Source of the DNA: Clostridia bacterium
GTDB taxonomy: Bacteria; Bacillota_A; Clostridia; Christensenellales; Aristaeellaceae
Assembly (NCBI GenBank): GCA_017481065.1
Contig: JAFUPT010000137.1
Coordinates: 1-49,190, forward strand
DNA length: 49,190 nt
Direction of reading: 5' to 3'
Part shown: one piece after another, positions 22,466-29,539 of the stretch
How positions within the stretch are numbered: the first letter of the stretch is position 1
Layout of the letters: each line of letters begins with the position of its first letter
Position numbers and translations under genes: made by a program
Notes under the pieces: model-generated
Database searches by the model: none
What the model was told of the DNA's origin: nothing
Seen by the model: only the letters and a program-made list of their open reading frames with translations

Positions 22466-23164
22466 TCAGGTTTTGCCGTAAGCATCGGTGAAGTAGGCGC
22501 GGCCTGCCTTTACCCACTTATCCTCCAGCAGGCAGGGCTCGCCGGCAGCGCGGATGTGCATATAAATCTTCGCGGATTTTTCCACGATCTGGGCGCAGGC
22601 CTTGGCTTCCTCCAGGGAGCGGCCGAGGCACACCGGGCCGTGGTTGCGCAGCAGCAGGGCGTTTGCATTGCCGATGGATTCCACCGCCATCTTGCCCAGG
22701 TTCACATGCTGCTCGGAAGGCACGAAGGCCTTGCTCAGCGGAATCGCGCCGCCCAGCAGCTGGGCCATCTCCTCGGAAAATGCCGGGATGCCGCCCTCCA
22801 TGGCGCAGCAGGCCATGGCGTAGGTGGAGTGGGTGTGGATCACGGCGTGCACATCCGGCCGGGCGTTCAAAATGCCGCGGTGCAGCTCGCGTTCGCTGGT
22901 GGAGAGGCGGAAGCCCTTCACCACCGTGCCGTCCGGGGCCAGCACAACCAGATCCTCCGGCTGCATCTCATGGTAGGCGATGCGGGAGGGGGTGATCAGG
23001 ATGTTGCCGTCGTTAAGGCGCACGCTGATGTTGCCCCAGGTGCTCACCACCAGGCCCTTTTCCACCAGCCAGAGGCAGGTGTCGATAATTTGCTGGCGAA
23101 CCTCAATGCTGTCCTCCACGGGGCCGATGCCGGAGCTCTTTTTTACTTCGTTGTTGCTTTGCAT
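22466..23164 (-). CDS. Class II aldolase/adducin family protein (AraD/FucA-like)
   Basis: Zinc-dependent aldolase or epimerase of the L-ribulose-5-phosphate 4-epimerase/L-fuculose-phosphate aldolase family. 232 residues; WGNISVRLNDGNILITPSR is the phosphate-binding part, TSERELH carries the catalytic Glu, and the zinc His residues are in VIHTHSTYAMA and LLLRNHGPVCLG. First gene of the five-gene operon, with AGGAG upstream and a good promoter. The substrate is unknown; the combination with Eda-like and 2-hydroxyacid dehydrogenase genes points to an acid sugar or a deoxy sugar. Confidence 0.92.
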   Translation of the reverse strand: MQSNNEVKKSSGIGPVEDSIEVRQQIIDTCLWLVEKGLVVSTWGNISVRLNDGNILITPSRIAYHEMQPEDLVVLAPDGTVVKGFRLSTSERELHRGILNARPDVHAVIHTHSTYAMACCAMEGGIPAFSEEMAQLLGGAIPLSKAFVPSEQHVNLGKMAVESIGNANALLLRNHGPVCLGRSLEEAKACAQIVEKSAKIYMHIRAAGEPCLLEDKWVKAGRAYFTDAYGKT

Positions 23165-23214
23165 GGCTTATCTATCTCCTGTGAATTTGGATTCAGAATA
23201 CTCCTTCGATACAT

Positions 23215-23243
23215 ATGTTAGCACCTTATGCACAAAATGTCAA
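23215..23243 (-). promoter_or_regulatory. Promoter of the sugar-acid operon
   Basis: Minus strand TTGACA (23238-23243), 17-bp spacer, TAACAT (23215-23220). Just upstream is TTGTACGATGTAAC, a half-matching TTGTAC-type site that may be a GntR-class operator (weak). Confidence 0.8.
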
Positions 23244-23363
23244 TCGGTTACATCGTACAAATCGCAGTGATTTTTTATAAAAATGCGCACAAATGCGGGA
23301 TCGGTTTGGAAAGCCGCACGCAGCGTTTTTTCCGCGCGCCTATGGCCGTTTTTCCGGCCCGTA

Positions 23364-23392
23364 TTGCCATGCAGGCGGATTTCGATTATAAT
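23364..23392 (+). promoter_or_regulatory. Promoter of the DUF2284 gene
   Basis: TTGCCA (23364-23369), 17-bp spacer, TATAAT (23387-23392). Confidence 0.82.
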
Positions 23393-23405
23393 GTATACAA
23401 TACAT
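23391..23405 (+). promoter_or_regulatory. Possible operator at the -10/start region
   Basis: Perfect 15-bp inverted repeat ATGTAT ACA ATACAT overlapping the last bases of the -10 and the expected transcription start; a repressor bound here would block the promoter. Confidence 0.5.
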
Positions 23406-23423
23406 TTGAAAGCAGGTTGGATT

Positions 23424-23963
23424 ATGGCATACGAATTTGATCCCGCGAATCTGAAAAAAGCGGAAAAATACCTGGAGATGGCCCGGGAAATGGGCGCGAC
23501 GGATGCGGTGCCCTTTGAGGATGCGCAGATCTGCTGGGACAGCCGCACGCTGCTCAAGTGCATGTATGGCTGCTCGGACTGGGGCAAGAACCACACCTGC
23601 CCGTCGCGGCCCGGCAATCCCACCATGGCGGAGCTGAAGGAAATGTTCTCCCGCTACAAGTGGGGAATTATCATCCACACCCATGAAAAAAACCTCTCCC
23701 AGAAGATTTCCATGGCAGTGGAGAGCGCGGCCTTCCATGATGGCTATTATTTCGCCATGTCCCTCTCCGATTGCGGGCTCTGCAAGGAGTGCGCCGCGGT
23801 GAAGTGCCAGGATTGCCGCCATGTGGCCGAGGCCCGGCCCGCCTTCCACAGCGTGGGCATCGATGTGTTCAAAACCGTGCACCAGATGGGCCTGCCCCTC
23901 CATACCCTCAAGGACCGCAACGATCCCGACCAGAATTGGTACAGCGCGGTATTCGTGGAGTGA
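23424..23963 (+). CDS. DUF2284 cysteine-rich metal-binding protein
   Basis: 179-residue cytoplasmic protein with two Cys groups, CMYGCSDWGKNHTCPSRPG (about 45-63) and CGLCKECAAVKCQDC (about 118-132), as in the DUF2284 predicted metal-binding family. The Cys pattern fits iron-sulfur or zinc binding. Function is not established. AGGTTGG lies before the ATG at 23424; the frame extends 47 codons upstream across the promoter and was rejected. It is monocistronic behind a promoter with a palindromic operator candidate. Confidence 0.86.
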   Translation: MAYEFDPANLKKAEKYLEMAREMGATDAVPFEDAQICWDSRTLLKCMYGCSDWGKNHTCPSRPGNPTMAELKEMFSRYKWGIIIHTHEKNLSQKISMAVESAAFHDGYYFAMSLSDCGLCKECAAVKCQDCRHVAEARPAFHSVGIDVFKTVHQMGLPLHTLKDRNDPDQNWYSAVFVE

Positions 23964-24003
23964 GGGAGAGGAAAAGGTGGGAACGCTGTCCCCGCGCCTC
24001 TGC

Positions 24004-24057
24004 CCAAAGGCATGATGCCCTTTGGAAATCTCAGAAAAAGGCACGCATTGCGTGCCT
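24004..24057. repeat. Two small palindromes after the DUF2284 gene
   Basis: CCAAAGG/CCTTTGG (24004-24025) and AGGCACGC ATT GCGTGCCT (24039-24057). The second matches the AAAGGCACGC hairpin at 7808-7830, so the two loci share a repeat unit. Confidence 0.7.
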
Positions 24058-24072
24058 GAGAATTATATTTTG

Positions 24073-24105
24073 CAAATCGCACCGTTTTCCGGTGCGATTT
24101 GTTTT
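24073..24105. terminator. Bidirectional terminator between DUF2284 and YjjG-like genes
   Basis: CAAATCGCACCG TTTTC CGGTGCGATTTG followed by TTTTA on the plus strand and by CAAAATATAATT on the minus strand. Confidence 0.85.
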
Positions 24106-24118
24106 ACAGAGGGAAACA

Positions 24119-24135
24119 GGGGGAATCATTCCCCC
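24119..24135. repeat. Palindromic repeat containing a stop codon
   Basis: GGGGGAAT C ATTCCCCC, same family as 2782, 7842 and 19141. Its centre supplies the stop codon (24126-24128) of the YjjG-like gene. Confidence 0.75.
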
Positions 24136-24803
24136 AGCGCAATCCCTACGAATTCCCGGATGTCCCGTACCTCGTATTCCGCGTGCATGCCTTCCGGAAG
24201 TTTTTTCCCTTTGGGATTGTACCAGCACACATCCACGCCCGCGTTGTTCGCGCCGCGCACATCGCTCTGGAGCCCGTCGCCGATCATCAGCGCGTCAGAA
24301 GGATCGAGGCCGTCGAGGGCCAGTTCAAAGATGCGGGGATCGGGCTTGGCCACGCCCACCTCCTGGGAGATCACGATCTTCCGGGCATAATTTGCGAGCG
24401 TGGAGCAGGCGAGGCGGCTCTTCTGGATCACGGTGATGCCGTTGGTGAGCAGCACCACGGGCAGCTTTTCTGAAATGGCGCGCACGCTTTCCTCGGCATG
24501 GGGCAGGTAGATGGCCTGCCGGCCGAGCAGGAAGGCGAAGCGGTCGGCCACCTTCTGCGGGTCATCGGCCCGGCCTTTGCTGGCGAGGAAGCGGCGGAAG
24601 CGCTCCACATGCAGGATTTCCTGGGTCATTTCGCCCCGCTCCAGCGCTTCCCAGCAGGCATGGTTGATTGCCTGGTATTCATCAAACACGGTGGGGGAGG
24701 ATAGGCCCAGCTCCGCCATCAGCGCCGCGATGGCATTGCGGTTGCCCTGCTGAAAATCAAAAATGGTATCATCAATATCCATCAGGATGCTTTTGTAGCG
24801 CAT
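24126..24803 (-). CDS. YjjG-like HAD phosphatase (noncanonical pyrimidine nucleotidase type)
   Basis: 225-residue HAD-IA hydrolase: nucleophile motif ILMDIDDTIFDFQQGN (7-21), motif II VVLLTNGITVIQKSRL, motif III KIVISQEVGVAKPDPRIF, motif IV ALMIGDGLQSDVRGA. The DIDDTIFDF form and helical cap fit the YjjG/YfnB subfamily, which removes phosphate from unusual pyrimidine nucleotides; other phosphate esters are possible. GGAGGAAAACC precedes the ATG at 24803. Its last three codons and stop come from a palindromic repeat (24119-24135), so the C-terminus (LGE) is repeat-encoded. Confidence 0.9.
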   Translation of the reverse strand: MRYKSILMDIDDTIFDFQQGNRNAIAALMAELGLSSPTVFDEYQAINHACWEALERGEMTQEILHVERFRRFLASKGRADDPQKVADRFAFLLGRQAIYLPHAEESVRAISEKLPVVLLTNGITVIQKSRLACSTLANYARKIVISQEVGVAKPDPRIFELALDGLDPSDALMIGDGLQSDVRGANNAGVDVCWYNPKGKKLPEGMHAEYEVRDIREFVGIALGE

Positions 24804-24827
24804 GGTTTTCCTCCGGAGTTTTTTCCT

Positions 24828-24856
24828 ATTATAACATAAAAAGACTGGCCCGTGAA
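24828..24856 (-). promoter_or_regulatory. Promoter of the YjjG-like gene, overlapping the upstream terminator
   Basis: Extended -10 TGTTATAAT (TATAAT at 24828-24833). The only -35-like hexamer (TTCACG, 24851-24856) lies in the loop of the terminator hairpin at 24836-24868. Confidence 0.55.
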
Positions 24857-24868
24857 GGGCCAGTCTTG
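24836..24868 (-). terminator. Terminator of the cyuA-transporter unit
   Basis: Minus strand AAGACTGGCCC TTCAC GGGCCAGTCTT followed by TTTAT. It ends where the next promoter -10 begins. Confidence 0.88.
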
Positions 24869-24879
24869 CGCTTGTGCAA

Positions 24880-26070
24880 TTACAGGGCGATATCGATCTT
24901 CTCTTCCTTGATGTTGTGCTTCTCGGCATAACCGGTGAGCATCAGGGTCAGGGCGCCGTCGCCGGTCACGTTGCAGGCGGTGCCGAAGGAATCCTGGATG
25001 GCGAAGATAGCCAGCAGCAGGGCGGTGCCGTCTGCGCCGAGGCCCAGAACGGAAGTAACGATGCCCAGGGAAGCCATAACGGTGCCGCCGGGTACGCCGG
25101 GTGCGCCGATGGCGAAGATGGCCAGCAGGGCGCAGAAGAGGATCATGGTGCCAACGGACGGCAGGGCGCCCTTGAGGATCAGGTGCACGATCATCACGAA
25201 GAAGGTCTCGGTCAGAACGGAGCCGCACAGGTGGATGTTGGCGAACAGCGGAATGCCGAAGTCAACCATGTCCTTGCGCAGAACCTTGGACTTGTGGGCG
25301 CACTGCAGTGCAACGGACAGGGTGGCGGCGGAAGACATGGTGCCCACAGCGGTGATGTAAGCCGGGCCGTAGTGCTTGAACACCTCGGCGGGGTTCTTCT
25401 TGCTGTAAATGCCGGCAACGATGTACAGAACTGCCATCCAGATGAAGTGGCCAACCAGTACAACGATAACAGCCTTCAGGAAGATGGGCAGCTGCTCGGT
25501 GATGGTGCCTTCATAGGCCAGGCATGCGAAGGTGCAGGCGATGAAGAAGGGCAGGATCGGAATAACGATCTTGGAAACCAGCTGCAGAACGATCTTCTGG
25601 AACTCGTCCAGCACGGTGATCACGGTCTTTGCCTTGGTCCATACTGCGGCCAGGCCGATCAGGATGGAGAAGGCCAGTGCGGACATAACCGGCATGATCT
25701 GGGGGATTTCCAGGGCGAACACGTCAGCCGGGAGAGCCTTCAGTTCGGCAGCCTGGGTGGCGTTGTTCATGATCGGGATCAGGCCGTAGCCAGCCAGCAT
25801 GGAGATCAGCGCGGCCAGCACGGAAGAAACATAAGCCAGAATCAGGGCAACGCCCAGCATGCGGGATGCGCTGGAGCCCAGCTTGGTGATGGACGGGGCG
25901 ATGAAGCCGATAACGATCAGCGGCACGATGAAGTTGATCACCTGGCCCATGATGTTCTTCACGGGAACCAGAACCTTCATAACGCCTTCGGGAACCAGCA
26001 GGCCCACGATGATGCCCAGTACGATGCCGACCAAGAGCTTGAACGGCAGACTCTTAAAGATTTTACCCAT
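24880..26070 (-). CDS. Dicarboxylate/amino acid:cation symporter (SstT/GltP family)
   Basis: 396-residue polytopic membrane transporter of the DAACS family, which takes up Glu, Asp, Ser or Cys with Na+ or H+. Seen: eight or so hydrophobic helices, the serine-rich hairpin AVGTMSSAATLSVALQCA, GAPGVPGGTVMASLGIV in the substrate region, and the conserved DSFGTACNVTGDGALTLML end. The substrate is probably serine or cysteine, because the gene directly follows a CyuA/serine-dehydratase-like gene on the same strand (58 bp gap). GGAGGG before the ATG at 26070. A terminator follows. Confidence 0.93.
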   Translation of the reverse strand: MGKIFKSLPFKLLVGIVLGIIVGLLVPEGVMKVLVPVKNIMGQVINFIVPLIVIGFIAPSITKLGSSASRMLGVALILAYVSSVLAALISMLAGYGLIPIMNNATQAAELKALPADVFALEIPQIMPVMSALAFSILIGLAAVWTKAKTVITVLDEFQKIVLQLVSKIVIPILPFFIACTFACLAYEGTITEQLPIFLKAVIVVLVGHFIWMAVLYIVAGIYSKKNPAEVFKHYGPAYITAVGTMSSAATLSVALQCAHKSKVLRKDMVDFGIPLFANIHLCGSVLTETFFVMIVHLILKGALPSVGTMILFCALLAIFAIGAPGVPGGTVMASLGIVTSVLGLGADGTALLLAIFAIQDSFGTACNVTGDGALTLMLTGYAEKHNIKEEKIDIAL

Positions 26071-26128
26071 TGAATTTCCCTCCAATTCTCATCCTAAAAA
26101 AGAACCCTTGTGTATCTCATACCGGATT

Positions 26129-27424
26129 TCAGCCTTCGCGCTTCTGCCCGGTCATGATTCGAATGATTTCGCGGTCGGTCTCCCGCATGCCGAAGCGTCC
26201 GAGGCGGCCGATGTTTTCAATCGTGGCCTCCACGCCCTTGGTTACGATGCCCTCGCCGCCGCGGAACTGCTGGCCATTCCTGTACATGTGCCAGCCGAGG
26301 ATGCCCGCATCCACCGCCGCCGCGATCTTGGCTGCGCAGCTGGGCTTCGCGCCATCGCAGATCATGCCGGAGATGGTGGCCAGCGCGTTGACCAGCGTGT
26401 GGGCCACTTCCGCAAAGCCGCCGCCGTTGAGCCAGGAGATGGCAGCGCCTGCGCCGCAGCCCGCGCTCACCGCGCCGCAGTAGGCGCTCAGGCGGCCGAT
26501 GCCGGTCTTCATGTGGATGGTGAGCAGATCCGAAAGCAGCACGCCGCGCACCATCGTATCCTTGTCCACCTTCAATTCCTTGGCGTATTCCACCACGGGA
26601 ACGGAGGCGGTGATGCCCTGGTTGCCGCTGCCGGATACGATGATCACCGGCATTTCGCAGCCGCTCATGCGGGCGTCGGAGCCGGCAGCCGCCATGTAGC
26701 GGGCGCGCACCTTCACATCGTCTCCGTAGTAATCGCGCAGCACCTTGCAGATGTTTGCGCCCCAGTCGTTTCGCAGGCCCTCCTCCGCAATGGCGTAGTT
26801 GTATTCAATCTGGCGCTCCACCAGCGCGCGCACATCGTTGAGATCGCAGGTTTCCGCAAAATCCACAATGGCTTCCACGCTCATGCAGCTGCGGTCGGTC
26901 AGTCCATCCGCCTCGGCGGCTTCGCTCACCTTGCCCTTGTTCAGCAGGATTTCGCCGCTCTTTTCGATGAGCACGATGTTGGTGTGGTAGTCTGCAATGC
27001 GCAGCTTCACGCTGTCCTTGCCGGAATACAGGGTGATGATGATGTCAAACACCACATCGCCCTCTGCGGGAGCAACCTTTACCTCGTGGCTGTCGAGGTA
27101 TTCCCGGATGCCCGCCTTCTGTTCTTCGGTCACTTCGCTGATAACCTCGAGGATCTTATCTGCGTCGCCCGCCACGATGCCGGCCACGGCAGCGGCTTCG
27201 ATGCCCTTGAGGCCGCCGGTGTTGGGCACGACCACGCTCTTAACATTCTTGATGATGTTGCCGCTGGCTTCAATCAATACCCGCTCCGGCATGCAGCCGA
27301 GCACTTCGCGGGCCTTGGCAGCGCCGTATGCGATGGCGATGGGCTCGGTGCAGCCCATGGCGGGCACCAGCTCTTCGCGCAGGATCTGCACAAAATGATG
27401 GTAGCGCGGGTCCGTCTTCTGCAC
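26129..27424 (-). CDS. UPF0597/CyuA-type iron-sulfur L-cysteine desulfidase or L-serine dehydratase
   Basis: 431-residue cytoplasmic enzyme of the CyuA (YhaM) family, related to the alpha part of iron-sulfur L-serine ammonia-lyase. Cysteines expected to hold the 4Fe-4S cluster are in PAMGCTEPIA (about 25), YCGAVSAGCGAGAA, and ISGMICDGAKPSCAAK. VIIVSGSGNQGITASVP matches the family. The product would break Cys to pyruvate, ammonia and sulfide, or Ser to pyruvate and ammonia. The start is GTG (27422-27424) with GAGGGAGGG upstream. With the downstream DAACS carrier it forms an uptake-and-degradation unit, similar in plan to cyuAP of E. coli but with an unrelated carrier. Confidence 0.9.
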   Translation of the reverse strand: MQKTDPRYHHFVQILREELVPAMGCTEPIAIAYGAAKAREVLGCMPERVLIEASGNIIKNVKSVVVPNTGGLKGIEAAAVAGIVAGDADKILEVISEVTEEQKAGIREYLDSHEVKVAPAEGDVVFDIIITLYSGKDSVKLRIADYHTNIVLIEKSGEILLNKGKVSEAAEADGLTDRSCMSVEAIVDFAETCDLNDVRALVERQIEYNYAIAEEGLRNDWGANICKVLRDYYGDDVKVRARYMAAAGSDARMSGCEMPVIIVSGSGNQGITASVPVVEYAKELKVDKDTMVRGVLLSDLLTIHMKTGIGRLSAYCGAVSAGCGAGAAISWLNGGGFAEVAHTLVNALATISGMICDGAKPSCAAKIAAAVDAGILGWHMYRNGQQFRGGEGIVTKGVEATIENIGRLGRFGMRETDREIIRIMTGQKREG

Positions 27425-27596
27425 GGATATCCCTCCCTCTCGTATCTTCCCCTGTTCTCTTTCCTGCTTGTGAAAAAATGCATTTCGAAATTATGGCATT
27501 TTCAACTTTCATAATATTATCATCTTAATATGTCTAATCCAAGCCTATTTGTCTCATAACAGGTATGTTTATGTTTCGAAATAATGAAAAAATACA

Positions 27597-27625
27597 TTGA
27601 TTCCTACAGGAATATATGTTATAGT
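27597..27625 (+). promoter_or_regulatory. Promoter of the NSS symporter gene
   Basis: TTGATT (27597-27602), 17-bp spacer, TATAGT (27620-27625) with an upstream TG (extended -10). In this 238-bp divergent region the motif TTTCGAAAT occurs twice, near 27484 and 27574. Confidence 0.78.
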
Positions 27626-27662
27626 AGAAGCAATGCGAAAAAATTGAGAAGGAATGAAAATT

Positions 27663-29069
27663 ATGCAGCAGGAAAAGAAGAGAAATACCTTTGCAGGCTC
27701 CATCGGATTTGTGCTGGCCGCAGCCGGCAGCGCGGTGGGTCTGGGCAATATCTGGCGCTTTCCCTACCTCGCGGCGAAGGATGGCGGCGGCATGTTCCTG
27801 GTGGTTTACCTTGTTTTGGCCCTCACCTTCGGTTTTACCCTCCTGGCAACCGAGCTTGCCATCGGCCGCAAGACCCGCACCGGCCCCCTCACGGCTTACA
27901 CCAGGCTGCATAAAAAATTCGGCTTCCTGGGTATTTTTGCAAGCATCGTTCCGCTGATCATCCTGCCCTATTACTGCGCCATCGGCGGCTGGGTGATGAA
28001 GTATTTCGTGGCTTACCTCACCGGCAATGGCACCGATACCGTGGCCAGCGGCTATTTCAGCGCATTCACCTCCAGCTATGCCGAGCCCATCATCTATGCG
28101 GCGATCTTCATCCTGCTCACTGCGGTGATCATCTATCGCGGCGTGAACAAGGGCATTGAATCCTCCTCCAAGGTGATGATGCCGATTTTGCTGGTGCTGA
28201 TCTTCGGCATCGCCGTATTCTCCCTCACCCTCAAGCATACCGATGCAAACGGCGTTACCCGCACCGGTCTCGAGGGCTTCAAGATTCTCGTGATCCCCAA
28301 CCTCAAGGGCATGACCCTGCGCTCCTTCTTCAATGTGCTGATGGACGCCATGGGCCAGCTGTTTTACAGCATCAGCGTGGCCATGGGCATCATGATCACC
28401 TACGGCTCCTATGTGAAGAAGGAAGAAAACCTGAACAAATCCATCAACCAGATCGAGCTCTTTGATACCGTGGTAGCCTTCCTGGCTGCTGTGATGGTAA
28501 TTCCCGCGGTTTACACCTTCATGGGCAGCGAGGGCCTGCAGGCCTCCGGCCCGAGCCTGATGTTTGTATCCCTGCCGAAGGTGTTCGAAGCCATGGGCGG
28601 CGTCGGCCATTTCGTGGGCGCGCTCTTCTTCCTGATGGTGCTCTTCGCTGCGCTCACCAGCTCCATCTCCATCATGGAAGCCATCGTGGCCAGCATGATG
28701 GATAAGTTCGGCCTCAGCCGCAAGAAGGCCGTAATCATCGAAACCATCATCGCCCTCATCATGGGCATCTTCGTGTGCCTGGGCTACAACGGCCTGTTCT
28801 TTGATATCGTGCTGCCCAACGGCTCCCATGCGCAGCTGCTGGACCTGATGGATTATGTATCCAACAGCGTGCTCATGCCCATCGTTGCCATCGGCAGCTG
28901 CATCCTGATCGGCTGGGTGCTCAAGCCGAAGACCGTGATCGAGGAAATCGAATCCAGCGGCTGCAAGTTTGGCAGGCAGAAGCTGTATGTGGCGATGATC
29001 AAGGTGATCGCGCCCGTGCTGCTCACCATTCTGCTGCTGAAATCCCTGGGCCTGCTGACCATCATCTGA
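27663..29069 (+). CDS. Neurotransmitter:sodium symporter family transporter
   Basis: 468-residue membrane protein of the NSS (LeuT-like) family, Na+-coupled amino acid import. The N-terminal GFVLAAAGSAVGLGNIWRFPYLA is the family signature that forms the Na+ and substrate site; FGFTLLATELAIGRKTRTGP, the PYYCAIGGWVMKYF segment, and ALTSSISIMEAIVA (TM8 region) follow. There are about eleven helices, as usual in bacterial NSS proteins. AAGGA is nine bases before the ATG at 27663; an in-frame ATG at 27654 lies directly after it. It is divergent from the cyuA unit, and amino acids such as tryptophan, tyrosine or alanine are possible substrates. Confidence 0.93.
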   Translation: MQQEKKRNTFAGSIGFVLAAAGSAVGLGNIWRFPYLAAKDGGGMFLVVYLVLALTFGFTLLATELAIGRKTRTGPLTAYTRLHKKFGFLGIFASIVPLIILPYYCAIGGWVMKYFVAYLTGNGTDTVASGYFSAFTSSYAEPIIYAAIFILLTAVIIYRGVNKGIESSSKVMMPILLVLIFGIAVFSLTLKHTDANGVTRTGLEGFKILVIPNLKGMTLRSFFNVLMDAMGQLFYSISVAMGIMITYGSYVKKEENLNKSINQIELFDTVVAFLAAVMVIPAVYTFMGSEGLQASGPSLMFVSLPKVFEAMGGVGHFVGALFFLMVLFAALTSSISIMEAIVASMMDKFGLSRKKAVIIETIIALIMGIFVCLGYNGLFFDIVLPNGSHAQLLDLMDYVSNSVLMPIVAIGSCILIGWVLKPKTVIEEIESSGCKFGRQKLYVAMIKVIAPVLLTILLLKSLGLLTII

Positions 29070-29094
29070 TCCGGCTGCCAAAAAGGCCCGCAAA

Positions 29095-29137
29095 TGCAAA
29101 AATCCCTGCGATGATCCTATCGGCGGGGATTTTTGCC
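29095..29137 (+). terminator. Terminator of the NSS symporter gene
   Basis: GCAAAAATCCC ... GGGATTTTTGC, 11-bp arms with an inner CGAT/ATCG stem. Confidence 0.82.
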
Positions 29138-29189
29138 TGTTTAAAGGTCTGGCTTTGGTCACAAATATCAAATTCTGCCGAATTCTGTC

Positions 29190-29218
29190 TTGACAAATTG
29201 TTTTGCCTATGTTACAAT
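29190..29218 (+). promoter_or_regulatory. Promoter of the T-box-AGCS unit
   Basis: TTGACA (29190-29195), 17-bp spacer, TACAAT (29213-29218). Confidence 0.9.
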
Positions 29219-29229
29219 CCTTACATTGC

Positions 29230-29493
29230 GTTGAAGGGAAAGAGTGCGCGCAAGATTCCTTCCAGAGAGCCGCCGTATGCTGAAAGGCGGCAGGATGCGG
29301 GCGCACAGCCATCCCGGAGCCGCGCCCGGAAAGGGATTTTGCATTTCCCGATTATGCGGCGCTGGGTTCGCCCATTACAGCGTTTAAGTCTCAGGACTTG
29401 CCAAGGCCCGCATTGCGAGGTGCGGGCGAAATAAGGTGGTACCGCGAAGTTACGCTTCGTCCTTATGCAGCATCATGGGGACGGGGCTTTTTT
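29230..29493 (+). promoter_or_regulatory. T-box leader (Ala specifier) of the Na+/alanine symporter
   Basis: Stem I begins near CAGAGAGCCGCCG. The specifier context ACAGCCATCCCGGAGC, aligned with the Leu leader at 1321-1332 (GAACTCGTTCCGGAGC on its strand), gives codon GCC, Ala (29308-29310). The T-box AAGGTGGTACCGCG is at 29433-29446. The terminator CGTCC...GGACG then GGGGCTTTTTT covers 29458-29493. Low charged tRNA-Ala should turn on alanine import. Confidence 0.92.
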
Positions 29494-29539
29494 ATGTCCA
29501 TCCGGTGGTGCAACCAAAGATTATGGGAGGAATACCAAC

